DNA from: Acidobacteriota bacterium
GTDB taxonomy: Bacteria; Acidobacteriota; Thermoanaerobaculia; Gp7-AA8
Direction: 5' to 3'
Length of the DNA stretch: 33,868 nucleotides
NCBI GenBank assembly: GCA_019242175.1
Contig: JAFAVZ010000619.1
Span: 1 to 33,868, forward strand
In this document: piece after piece, positions 9,495-19,000 of the stretch
How positions within the stretch are numbered: position 1 is the first letter of the stretch
How the letters are laid out: each line of letters begins with the position of its first letter
Made by a program: the position numbers and the translations under genes
The notes under the pieces: model-generated
Told to the model about the DNA's origin: nothing
Databases searched by the model: none
Seen by the model: the letters and a program-made list of their open reading frames with translations, nothing else

Positions 9495-10576
9495 GGTTGT
9501 CGTCGAGCGAGCAATTTCGCCGCCGCAGCGTCTCCATGCGCCGCCGCCTTCCGCAGCGCCTCCTCAGACTGGCGACGCAACCCGGCCCGCGCGTAGAGCA
9601 CGGCCAGCAGGAGCTCATCCGAGTCTTTCGCTTCGCGAGCTCGACGCAACTCGCGCTCCTCACTCTCGCTCACGATCAGGAACCGAGCGGGCGGCGCGGG
9701 TGGCGCGGGGATCGTCTCCAGCGCGTCGTCACGAGAGATCTCGACCTGCCAGGTCAGCATTCGACCGCGCGGCAAATCGGTGGTCGGCGTCCAGCTCGTC
9801 TTGGAAAGAGAACCGCTCTGCGCGACCTGGCGATCGCCGTCGAAGATGAAGACGTCGTAGTTGCCGTTCAGACGCTGCGGCCAGGTGAACGTCGGGCGCG
9901 CTTCCTCCACGACGATGCCCGCGGGCGCGATCGCGTCCGGCGTGGCAGACGTGCCGCGCAGGATGTCCGCCCCTTCCTGCAAATCCTCCAGACGTTTCGA
10001 CCGCGGAAGATCGCCGTTGCTGATCGCATCCGCCACGAAGTGCTCCCATTCCGGATCCGCGTAACGCGTCGCCGTTGGCGTCGGCGCCGTCGCCGTCGTC
10101 GTGGTCTCGGGCTGCCGCCGAACTACAGGCGGCGGAGTGGGAGCGAGCGTCGAAGGACGCAGCGCCAGGATCACCGCGACGAGGACGCCGAGGAAGAGCA
10201 CCGCGGCGACGACGCCAAGCCACCGACGCCGCGGTGCCGGACGCACAGCGGCGTGCAGGTCCGCAACCTCGGCCGTGCACATCGCGCAATCGTCGAGATG
10301 CGTCTCGACGATCTCTCGCTCGACCGGTCCCAGCGTCCCGTCGACGTACGGAACCAGCTCCGTCTCGGGATCGAGATGCCGCTCTTCGACGACCTTCCCC
10401 ACCGTCCCAAGCGACGCCCGCAAATGCGCGAGCTCCGGGTCGGCGGTGCGGCGTCCCAGGCTCGCGCAGGGAACGCACGACCGCAGATGGCCGATCACGT
10501 CGGACGCGTCTTCCGAGGTGAGCTGCCCGTGGGCGAGGCGCGCCAGAGTTTCTTCGGTCACGTGCGCCGATCTCAT
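9491..10576 (-). CDS. Membrane anti-sigma-factor-like protein with two HxxxCxxC (zf-HC2-type) motifs
   Basis: Start MRSAHVTEETLARLAHGQ. HLRSCVPC and HLDDCAMC motifs. Single TM GVVAAVLFLGVLVAVILAL. Periplasmic C-terminal domain. Stop overlaps the CHAT start (ATGA at 9491-9494). Confidence 0.85.
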   Translation of the reverse strand: MRSAHVTEETLARLAHGQLTSEDASDVIGHLRSCVPCASLGRRTADPELAHLRASLGTVGKVVEERHLDPETELVPYVDGTLGPVEREIVETHLDDCAMCTAEVADLHAAVRPAPRRRWLGVVAAVLFLGVLVAVILALRPSTLAPTPPPVVRRQPETTTTATAPTPTATRYADPEWEHFVADAISNGDLPRSKRLEDLQEGADILRGTSATPDAIAPAGIVVEEARPTFTWPQRLNGNYDVFIFDGDRQVAQSGSLSKTSWTPTTDLPRGRMLTWQVEISRDDALETIPAPPAPPARFLIVSESEERELRRAREAKDSDELLLAVLYARAGLRRQSEEALRKAAAHGDAAAAKLLARRQP

Positions 10577-10622
10577 CGCTGATGACGTCTCCGCGGGGTG
10601 GATATTACGGCCGTATGGCAAT

Positions 10623-11639
10623 TCATCTTCCCAGCCTCCTCGCCAGCCGTTCGCGCGCCGCCTTGCGCAGGTTGATGACCTGCTGGCGCGTGATGCCCAT
10701 CCGTTCGGCGATGGCCAGGTCCTCCAACGGGAGCGAGCTCCAGAGCGCGCGCAACTCGTCCGGCGTCATCTCCAGCGCCGCCGCGATCTCTTCCAACTGG
10801 GCGATGCCGGAGAGGATCAGCAACGCGACGACGTTGCCCTCCCCTCCATGCCGTAGATTGAGCAGCAGCGCCTGACGCTGCATCGGCCGCAGCTCGCGGA
10901 TCTCGCGCCACAGCGCTCGGGCGAAGTCGCGGTTCTCGACGACGGTCGCCGCCGAGGGCCCCGCGCTGACCAACTCCTCGGCGACCACGGCCGGCGCATC
11001 GCTGTCGGCAACGTTCCACAGCCGCGCGACCACTTCCACCAGCGTGTCGAAGAGCAGCGGCCGCCCCACCTGCCGGAAAATCTCCCCCATCGCCTCAGCC
11101 GGTTTGTCGCGATCGTGCAGCCGACGCGAGAGCTCGGGCCGGACGGCATCCGCGTCTTCCACCAGGTCTTCCCGGCCGCTCCACTCGGCCATTCCGCACG
11201 CCGGTCCCTGCTCCGCGTTCCAGATCGCCACGCGCGCGTCGTTCATCAGCGCGTGGCGCAGACGATTCTTCAGCCGCGCGCGTTCCGGAAAACGGCGACG
11301 CAGGTAGTCGTTCACGGCGTTGTACGTCAGCGCCGCGACGAAGCTCGCCAAGCTACGGATGGCCCCGTCTTCCGAGTGCGGAACGGCGCGCAGCCGCTCC
11401 AGAAGACGCAGCTCGACGATCGACCGCAAATCCTCGGCATCCTCGGGACGAAGGACGCCGGGCGTGCGCCGGTAGCGGGCAAATACGCGCGCGACGATCG
11501 GGCGGGCGACCTCGATGACGAGCCGTTCGGTCTCACGCTCGGCGGCGAGGGGATCGGCGGCGATGAGCGCGCGCAGCCGCGGATCGTTGCGATCCTCGAG
11601 CTGCTCCGAGGCGTTGTCGCTCTCGCCGATGCTCAACAC
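10623..11639 (-). CDS. Sigma-70 family RNA polymerase sigma factor (ECF-like)
   Basis: ORF 10623-11861. Region 2-like PEDAEDLRSIVELRLLERLR..LASFVAALTYNAVNDYLRRRFPERARL. C-terminal HTH LEDLAIAERMGITRQQVINLRKAARERLARRLG. Start uncertain: GTG 11639 assumed; an in-frame ATG at 11738 also exists. Confidence 0.75.
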   Translation of the reverse strand: MLSIGESDNASEQLEDRNDPRLRALIAADPLAAERETERLVIEVARPIVARVFARYRRTPGVLRPEDAEDLRSIVELRLLERLRAVPHSEDGAIRSLASFVAALTYNAVNDYLRRRFPERARLKNRLRHALMNDARVAIWNAEQGPACGMAEWSGREDLVEDADAVRPELSRRLHDRDKPAEAMGEIFRQVGRPLLFDTLVEVVARLWNVADSDAPAVVAEELVSAGPSAATVVENRDFARALWREIRELRPMQRQALLLNLRHGGEGNVVALLILSGIAQLEEIAAALEMTPDELRALWSSLPLEDLAIAERMGITRQQVINLRKAARERLARRLGR

Positions 11640-11736
11640 TTTGGCGATGCTAGTGGAAACTCCGGCCGATGGTAATACCGCCTCGGCCCGCACGTCCTTT
11701 GGCCGGTAGAACGACTTTCGTCCCAGAGGAGTGTCC

Positions 11737-13245
11737 ATGTTGCTACGAGCCATTCGCCGCGCCGTTCCTTGCCTTCTTCTTCTCGCCGTGGTGGGAGCGC
11801 CGGGCCGGGAAGCCCGCGCGCAAGGCCAATACACGTACGATCCATCCGGCAACATCGTCACGGTCGGAACGGATTCGTACCTCTACGACCGCTTCGGCCG
11901 GGTGCAGAGCGGGACAGCCGGCACCGGCCATGCGCAGGCCTACACGTACGACCGCTACGGAAACATCCAGACGATCACGACGACCGCGAACGGCATCGAC
12001 GCCGTCCGCCGCCTCGGCGTCAACGCCTCCAGCAACCGCCTCTCCGAAACGCCGACCGGCGGCGGCTCGGCGGTCTACGGCGAGTACGACGACGCCGGCC
12101 GGATGACCCAACTTTTCGGCGTCGGCTCCTTCCTCTACGACGGCACCGACTCCGTCAGCCAGTCGATCGTGGACGGCCAGCGCCGCATCCACCTGTACAC
12201 CGCCGACGACGAACGCATCGCGTCGATCGACGCCTCGACCGGCGACCGCCACTGGACCGTCCGCGACGGGGGGGCCCGCGTGCTTCGCCGCATGACCCGC
12301 CGTTCCGAGGGTACGTGGCTCTGGGACGAGGACTACGTCTACCGCGGACCCAACCAACTCGCCGCCCTCGTCCCCAACGACGCCCGCCACTTCCATCTCG
12401 ACCACCTCGGCAGCTCCCGCCTGATCACCGGCGCCGGCGGCGCGACGATCGAGGAGCATCGCTACTACGCGTTCGGCGAGGAAGCGACCGTCTCTGCTTC
12501 CACCGATGACGCGAAGAAGTTCACCGGCCACGAACGCGACAACCCTTCACTCGATTACATGCACGCCCGGTATTACGGGCCGAAGATGGGGCGGTTTTTG
12601 TCGGTGGATCCGGTATTGGATCTCAAGGCAGCACTCGCGGCTCCTCAGATGTGGAATCGTTTTGCATATGTGCGAAACAACCCTGTCAACAAAATCGACT
12701 TAACGGGAAAGTACGAGGAGGATGTCCACCAACGTCTGACATACGCGCTATCTCGAGCCGCTGGGTTCAGCGCTTCGCAAGCTGGTGCGATCGCAAACGC
12801 CGATCAAGGTGTCGATGAGAACCCGGATACGCAGCCCTTTCACAACGAGGAGGCGCGGACCCTGTACCATTTCACTACCCCGGCCAGGCGCACGGAGATG
12901 TGGGGAGCGTTCGAAAAGACAGGGTCCCTGGCTGCATTGGGACAGTTTTTCCATGCTCAGCAGGACTCCTATTCCCACGCCGGATATGAACCGGCACGGG
13001 GCCATCTTTTTGCCGGCCATGGGCCGGATAAGACATATAAAGATACGGCCAAGGCCTTGAAGATGGCGTTTGACACGTACAGCCGTCTGAATCAAGCTGC
13101 CGACAAGCTTGGGATTTCCCGCAAAGATCGCGTCGCATGGGATAAAATCAAGAATGCCGTCATTGCGTTCAATTCCGCAAAAGAAGATGAAAAAGATGCG
13201 GCGATGCAAGGCTTGATTCGTGTCATCGCGGCGGCACAGCGATAA
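11737..13245 (+). CDS. Short secreted RHS-repeat core protein with variable C-terminal tip (putative zinc-dependent phospholipase/nuclease-like toxin)
   Basis: ATG 11737 after an AGAGGAG SD. Signal peptide MLLRAIRRAVPCLLLLAVVGAPGREARA. YD repeats YTYDPSGNIVTVGTDSYLYDRFGRV. RHS core HLGSSRLITGAGG...YYAFGEE...KFTGHERDNPSLDYMHARYYGPKMGRFLSVDP. Tip contains FFHAQQDSYSHAGYEPARGHLFAGHGPDKTYKD. Confidence 0.9.
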   Translation: MLLRAIRRAVPCLLLLAVVGAPGREARAQGQYTYDPSGNIVTVGTDSYLYDRFGRVQSGTAGTGHAQAYTYDRYGNIQTITTTANGIDAVRRLGVNASSNRLSETPTGGGSAVYGEYDDAGRMTQLFGVGSFLYDGTDSVSQSIVDGQRRIHLYTADDERIASIDASTGDRHWTVRDGGARVLRRMTRRSEGTWLWDEDYVYRGPNQLAALVPNDARHFHLDHLGSSRLITGAGGATIEEHRYYAFGEEATVSASTDDAKKFTGHERDNPSLDYMHARYYGPKMGRFLSVDPVLDLKAALAAPQMWNRFAYVRNNPVNKIDLTGKYEEDVHQRLTYALSRAAGFSASQAGAIANADQGVDENPDTQPFHNEEARTLYHFTTPARRTEMWGAFEKTGSLAALGQFFHAQQDSYSHAGYEPARGHLFAGHGPDKTYKDTAKALKMAFDTYSRLNQAADKLGISRKDRVAWDKIKNAVIAFNSAKEDEKDAAMQGLIRVIAAAQR

Positions 13246-13249
13246 GATC

Positions 13250-13540
13250 ATGCGCCAGCGCGGTATCTTCTTCCTATATATTGCCACCGTTCTTATAGGA
13301 GTCACTTCTGCCACTGGTTTCATCCTCCAGGGGGGATTTGGCGGAGGACACGGCGACTGGGATCTCGTGATCTGGCTCTCCTCCCTGCCGTGGATCCTGA
13401 TTGCATGGCCTAAAGTCGTTCCTATGAGCGACGCCGTCCGAATGACGTTGCTACCGTTCATTCTGAATATGCTCACCATCACAGTGCTTCGCGCCATATT
13501 GAAGAAACGTTCGAGATCCTCGGCAGCGACGAGCGACTGA
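13250..13540 (+). CDS. Small multi-pass membrane protein, candidate cognate immunity protein for the upstream RHS tip
   Basis: MRQRGIFFLYIATVLIGVTSATGF...DLVIWLSSLPWILIAW...MTLLPFILNMLTITVLRAIL. Starts 4 bp after the RHS stop; about 3 hydrophobic segments. Confidence 0.65.
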   Translation: MRQRGIFFLYIATVLIGVTSATGFILQGGFGGGHGDWDLVIWLSSLPWILIAWPKVVPMSDAVRMTLLPFILNMLTITVLRAILKKRSRSSAATSD

Positions 13541-13677
13541 GACACCGCTCACGAAGCGTCGCGAGCGAGCGAAGCACTAGAAGAATGTCAAGATTTCATT
13601 GGTACGCGACGGCTCACTCATATTGGGGGTCAGCGAACGTCCTCCCAGCAAAGGTGCAATTAGCAGAGGAGAGCGTT

Positions 13678-15237
13678 ATGTCCCGGATCATTCAAACCAC
13701 GTGTGCCCTGTTCGTCTTCAGTGCAGTCATCCTTGTCGTTCTCATGAGCCCGGCGCTTCAGGGGCAGGTATCCTATTCGTACGACCGCTCAGGAAACATC
13801 GTCTCCGTCGGGTCGGACACTTATCTGTACGACCGTTTCGGAAGGGTGGTGAGCGGAACTGCCGGATCAGCGCACTCGCAGACCTACACCTACGATCGCT
13901 TCGGCAACATCCTCACGATCACGACGACTTCGCCACTCACGGGCGGCGTGCCTTCGATGCGTCGACTCGGCGTGAACGCGAACAACAATCGCATCGACAG
14001 CCAACCGCCCGCGGACAACCCGCCGAGCACCGCGGTGTATGGGACCTACGATCCGGCTGGACGCATGACCGCGCTGAACGGGACGGCGAACTTCAGCTAC
14101 GACGCTCTCGACAGCGTTCGGGAATCCACGGTTCTTGGCGATCGCCGCATTCACATCTACTCGGCCAGCGACGAAAGGATTGCCTCGATCGATCCTGCCA
14201 GCGGAACCGAGCAATTCACGCTCCGCGACGCCGGCGCCAGGATCTTGCGGCGGGTGAATCGCGATGCCGCCGGTTCCTGGCAATGGACAGAGGACTACGT
14301 GTATCGAGGCGACGACCAACTGTCCGCGCTCGTTTCCTCTCCGGAGAAAGAACGGCACTTCCACGTCGATCACATCGGGAGCCCGCGGTTGATCACAGGA
14401 GCCGGAGGCGCGCTCCTGGAAGAGCACCACTATTACGCTTATGGGGAGGAAAGCACCACCCCGGGAGCGGATGACGATCAGAAGAAGTTCACCGGACATG
14501 AGCGAGACAATCGAGAGATCGACTACATGCATGCGCGCTATTACGGCTCGCGCATGGGACGCTTCTTGTCCGTCGACCCCGGTCGCGACTGGGATTCTGA
14601 AAATCCGCAGAGCTGGAATCTCTACTCCTACACACGGGGCAATCCCGTTCTCTCCGTCGATCCCACGGGGCGCGATGCGGTCTCCGAGGCTACGCGCGCG
14701 GCGTGCGAAGGGGGCGATCGCAACTGCCCGGCGCCTGTTATCGCCGAACTGGAAATCGGACACAAGGAAGAAGTCAACCTGTCCGGTGCGGTCGTCGCGA
14801 AGTACGAGCACCGCATCACGATCGACGCCGCAAACCTGGAAGTGAGGGGATCGGCCGGACCAACCCTCGCCGTGGGCAAACAGTCGGTGATCGAGGCCGC
14901 GCCCGAGGTGCAGCTCATCTCGTGGAACGACGGAGTCCTACCGGCGATGCCGGACGGGAAACTCGACACTCCTGTCTCCAAGACGAAAGCGACGACGAAA
15001 GGCACCCAGCACCAGGCCGCTCTGTCGCTCACAGTCGAAGGCTTTGGCATCACGATCTCGGCTTCCGAGATCTCGCTCAAAATTCCTCTGAGTCCAGCCG
15101 TCTCGGCGAAGGTAGGTGTCAATGCGGCCTCCGCACTCGGACGAAGTCAGCGTTTCTTCGGCTATGCGAATTCGACCGTGAAGAACGGTTACCTTCGCAT
15201 GGCGGGCGTTCCCACACCCTTTGCGATTCGTCATTGA
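13678..15237 (+). CDS. Second short secreted RHS-repeat core protein with a different C-terminal tip
   Basis: ATG 13678 with GAGGAG upstream. Signal/TM MSRIIQTTCALFVFSAVILVVLMSPALQGQ. YSYDRSGNIVSVGSDTYLYDRFGRV. RHS core YMHARYYGSRMGRFLSVDPGRDWDSENPQSWNLYSYTRGNPVLSVDPTGRD, then a unique C-terminus. Confidence 0.9.
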   Translation: MSRIIQTTCALFVFSAVILVVLMSPALQGQVSYSYDRSGNIVSVGSDTYLYDRFGRVVSGTAGSAHSQTYTYDRFGNILTITTTSPLTGGVPSMRRLGVNANNNRIDSQPPADNPPSTAVYGTYDPAGRMTALNGTANFSYDALDSVRESTVLGDRRIHIYSASDERIASIDPASGTEQFTLRDAGARILRRVNRDAAGSWQWTEDYVYRGDDQLSALVSSPEKERHFHVDHIGSPRLITGAGGALLEEHHYYAYGEESTTPGADDDQKKFTGHERDNREIDYMHARYYGSRMGRFLSVDPGRDWDSENPQSWNLYSYTRGNPVLSVDPTGRDAVSEATRAACEGGDRNCPAPVIAELEIGHKEEVNLSGAVVAKYEHRITIDAANLEVRGSAGPTLAVGKQSVIEAAPEVQLISWNDGVLPAMPDGKLDTPVSKTKATTKGTQHQAALSLTVEGFGITISASEISLKIPLSPAVSAKVGVNAASALGRSQRFFGYANSTVKNGYLRMAGVPTPFAIRH

Positions 15238-15468
15238 AGACGACGTACTGTCCGTAAACTTCCCACTGAACGCTCGTCTCCTTTTTCTGGTGCGCCGAAA
15301 ATCATCGCTCTCGCATTTCCCATAGCCAATATCCCCCCGTCCTCCCCGTCATCACTCACAGAAACGGTCGGATCCCCTAATCGAGAGAGTGGCCTGAACG
15401 CGACGGAGTACCGCGCGTTCGGGCCACGAGCAGGCGGATTCGATCGAACCCAACAGAACGTGAGGTCG

Positions 15469-16095
15469 ATGATGAGTCTCCAGAGGTGTCTTCTTGCGCT
15501 GCTGTCGGTCGTCTTCGTGACGACCGTCGGGGCCGGGCCGGCGGTGGAAAGCCAGGACGGTCGATTCAGAATCCGAGGGCTGGCGAGCGGTGAGCGTGTC
15601 GCGTGGGCCGCGTTGGTGCGGGAGCCGGTCGGAACGATCGCCAAGGTCTACGTCGTCAGCGGCGTCGGGCAGGTCGGCGGCGACGGCGAGCTCGCCGTTC
15701 AGGAACAGATTCCGGCGAAAGCGGACGTCCTTCGCTGGATGGTCGCGCCGTTCGGCGGCAACGAAGCGGCGCAAGGAAAGCTGCGCGCCGGCGCGAACAG
15801 CGATACCGATCCGAAGGAGATCGTAGTCGCCGTCGTGGGCGACAACATCGAAGTGCAGGCGGCGGCGGTCGACATCACCTACATCCGCGCCGACGGCGAA
15901 CGCTCCTTCTTCTATGGAGCGGACGGCGGTCAGCGCGATCTGGATGGCCTGCAGAACGGCACCATCGTCGTGCCCCGCACGTCCCTCTCGCCGGTCGCGA
16001 ACGAGCACATCCCCACCAGTTTCCAGAGCGGCGACAAGATCATCCTCTTCGACCTGTACGAGTGGCGCGGTACGAAGCTGGAGGTGGGCCGGTGA
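15469..16095 (+). CDS. Small secreted protein of unknown function, translationally coupled to the giant RHS-Ig gene
   Basis: ORF 15460-16095, start at M-S-L-Q-R (15472) or just upstream. Signal peptide LQRCLLALLSVVFVTTVGAGPA. Stop overlaps the next GTG start (GTGA at 16092-16095). Confidence 0.7.
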   Translation: MMSLQRCLLALLSVVFVTTVGAGPAVESQDGRFRIRGLASGERVAWAALVREPVGTIAKVYVVSGVGQVGGDGELAVQEQIPAKADVLRWMVAPFGGNEAAQGKLRAGANSDTDPKEIVVAVVGDNIEVQAAAVDITYIRADGERSFFYGADGGQRDLDGLQNGTIVVPRTSLSPVANEHIPTSFQSGDKIILFDLYEWRGTKLEVGR

Positions 16096-19000
16096 GAACG
16101 CTGCGTTCGCTGCTCCTTCTCGTCATTGCGCTGGGCATGACGCTCGGCCTGGCGCTCGCCGCCTCGGCCGACCAGCATCCCAATCGTCTCAAGGGCTTCA
16201 CCGCAGACGGCGTCTACTCCGTTCATGACATCGACTCGGTCAACGTCTTCAACGGCAACCTGACCATGACCCTCCCGATCGGCCAGGAGTATCCGGTGGC
16301 CGAGGGATTCTCGTATCGCTTCGCGCTTTATTCGAATGCGAACCTCTGGGATTCGCAGGTCGTGCATTCGGCCCGTGGAACCATGACGGACATCTGGGCC
16401 GACAACAACAAGCGGACCGGCGGACACACCGTGGGCGGGTGCGACGAGACGGATGGACAGACCGTCGCACTTCCCGATCGCCGCGGCAACGCCGGAATGG
16501 GTTGGACGCTCACCCTCGGCCGTCTTTATCAAGCAGGAGAGCCGAGCCGCGGCGGTCATGGCGGCTGGTTGTATGAGAGTCCCGATGGCGCCGAACACGT
16601 TTTCGGCGAGCACCTGCACGACACGCCTGGCGAAGTGGCGGGAAGCGACGCCACCGTGCTCTACACCGGCGATGAAAGCTACCTCCGGCTCGAGCCGCTT
16701 GCGTCTTATCCGTACTCGCAACCTTCCGGCGGGCACGATCACGAGCATCGCCGGATCGATTTCCCGGATGGCACCTATCAGGTTTTCCGGCCGCACCCCA
16801 ATGGCCGTGGCCCGTGGCTGCCGGAGCGCTTCGGGAAGCTCGGATCGAGCGGCTGGGTGACGATCACTTATCCGTCCAATAGCGACGGCTCGTTCGACTG
16901 GGTCATCGCGGATAGCACCGGCCGCCAGCACACGCTGAATTTCGAGAAGATGTTCTGGGACGGCGGCTGGAAAGCGATCGTCAGCTCCGTCGACCTCGCG
17001 GCGTTCAACTCCCAACGCGCCGTCTATCAATTCAACTATCACCAGGCGAACCTCGGCCGACCGTTCTTTCACGAGGACTGCGCGGCTTTTCGAACGAACG
17101 CCAAGGTGCAGATGCTCGACTCGGTCGTGATGCCTACCGGCTCCGGCGAAGGCGTCAGCCGTTATGCATTGACGTATTACGAGTCGGGCGACAATTCCGA
17201 TGAGCAGGGCTTGCCGCAGAGCGTGACGCTGCCCACTGGCGCCGTCGTCTCCTGGGACTATCTGCAATACGGCAAACCGACCGCGTCGGCCGACGCTGCC
17301 ACGCCGTACTTCGCATACTCCTGGGGCGTGTTCCGCCGCCATCTGCGCGAGCGCGCCTCGGAGAATCCTTTCGCCACCTGGATCTACACGGGATTCACCG
17401 ACGGCAACTATCTGCCGGACGACGGCAACGAAATGCCGCGAGAGTTGAAGCAGTATCTGGTGGATCCGCGCGGCAACGTGACCATCAGCTACTTCTCCGT
17501 CGCGCCTGAAGACTACCAGGACTTCAAGGGCTACGACTACGGCAAACCGTTCACCCGTCATCAGTCTGACGAGACCGGTAAGTTCCTCTCGCGAGAGGAG
17601 CATGCTCCCGTCGCCGGATATGCCGCTCCCGCGTGGAATGCGAATCCGACCACGCTGATCACCGGTCCGCCGGCGATCGGCTCCCTCATGCGCTCCACGT
17701 ACGTCAAACACGACACGGCGACGTGGAAAACCGTGCCCATCACGCTGCCGCGCGTCCTCGAGAATCGCGTCCTTCACGCCGACGGCCAGTGGATCGATAC
17801 CGTCAATGAAGACTTCGACGGTCTAGGCCATTATCGCAAGACGACGGTTAAAGGATCGTTCGGCTTCGGAGGCGTCGAGAAGAGCGTCGTAACGAATTAC
17901 AATCCGACGCGCGGCACCTTCCCCAACTCGTTCACGAACATCAACCCTGCCGATCCGTGGCTCACCGGGATGTACACCTCGGTGGTCACGACGCAGGTGA
18001 AGAAAAACATCAGCGGCGATCCGATCGAAACGACGTCGGCTACCACGACGCATTGCTTCGATGCGAGCACCGGACGCCTGCAAGCGACGCGCGTTCTGCG
18101 TGGCGGCGCCGGCGCCGATCTGTTGACGATCTTCAGAGACGAGAACAGTGACGGCAACGTCGATCAGGAGCTGTATTTCGGCGGCGACGAATCCGGTTAT
18201 GGAATTCCCTCGAACGTCTGCCAGGCGAGCAGCGGCTATCGCTATCGCATCAATCACGAATACTCCTCCGGCGTGCAGAGCAAGAGCTGGTATGAGGGGA
18301 AAGACTTCACGATCTTCGATCTCGACATCGACACCTCGACCGGTCTTCCCAGCGCCAGCTACGCCGCTTCCGGTCTCGATCGTTTGGTGCAGCCGGGCGT
18401 CAAGACCGACTATCAATACAACGCCCTCGGTCAGCTCCTCGCCGTGAAGCCCACCGGAGAGGCATGGACGCGCTACGTCTATCTCACGGACCCGGTCAAC
18501 ACGCCGGGCGGCCGCGTCATCGCGACGCAATGGCCGAGCGGCAACTCCGGCAGCGGGACGCCGCTGACGGAGGAGCGCTATTACTACGACACGTTTGGGC
18601 GATTGATCCAATCGCGCAGGAGAATGCCGGGGGTCGCGGAGAAGTGGTCGGTCTCCGAGCTGCACTACGACAACCTGGGCCGGAAGGAAGAGACGACGGT
18701 CGCCGTCGAGGACTCCTCCGCCGAACATCAGACTCTGTCTCCCACCACGCCGGTCACGAAGCTGGCCTATGACGCGCTGGGCCGAGTCAGAATGACGATT
18801 CTTCCGGACGGCAGCGTCAGCGAAACGCGCTACGGCGGCGTACGCACCGTCAATCGCTCTTCGATGATTGCGACCGAGGAGGGGCCGGAGACGCTGGTTT
18901 GGAATGCGGAAGAGTATGACGCGCTCGGCCGGCTCGTGAAGGTTCGCGAGAACACGACCGAAAACCTCGGCGGCAGCGCCCAGGTGATCACCGACTATGC

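Noticed and set aside
7926-9596. 556-aa plus-strand ORF
   Set aside because: Antisense to the TPR-CHAT gene; low-complexity Arg-rich translation.
15603-16091. Upstream extension of the giant ORF
   Set aside because: Overlaps the 15469-16095 gene in another frame and is Arg-rich; the signal peptide begins at GTG 16092.
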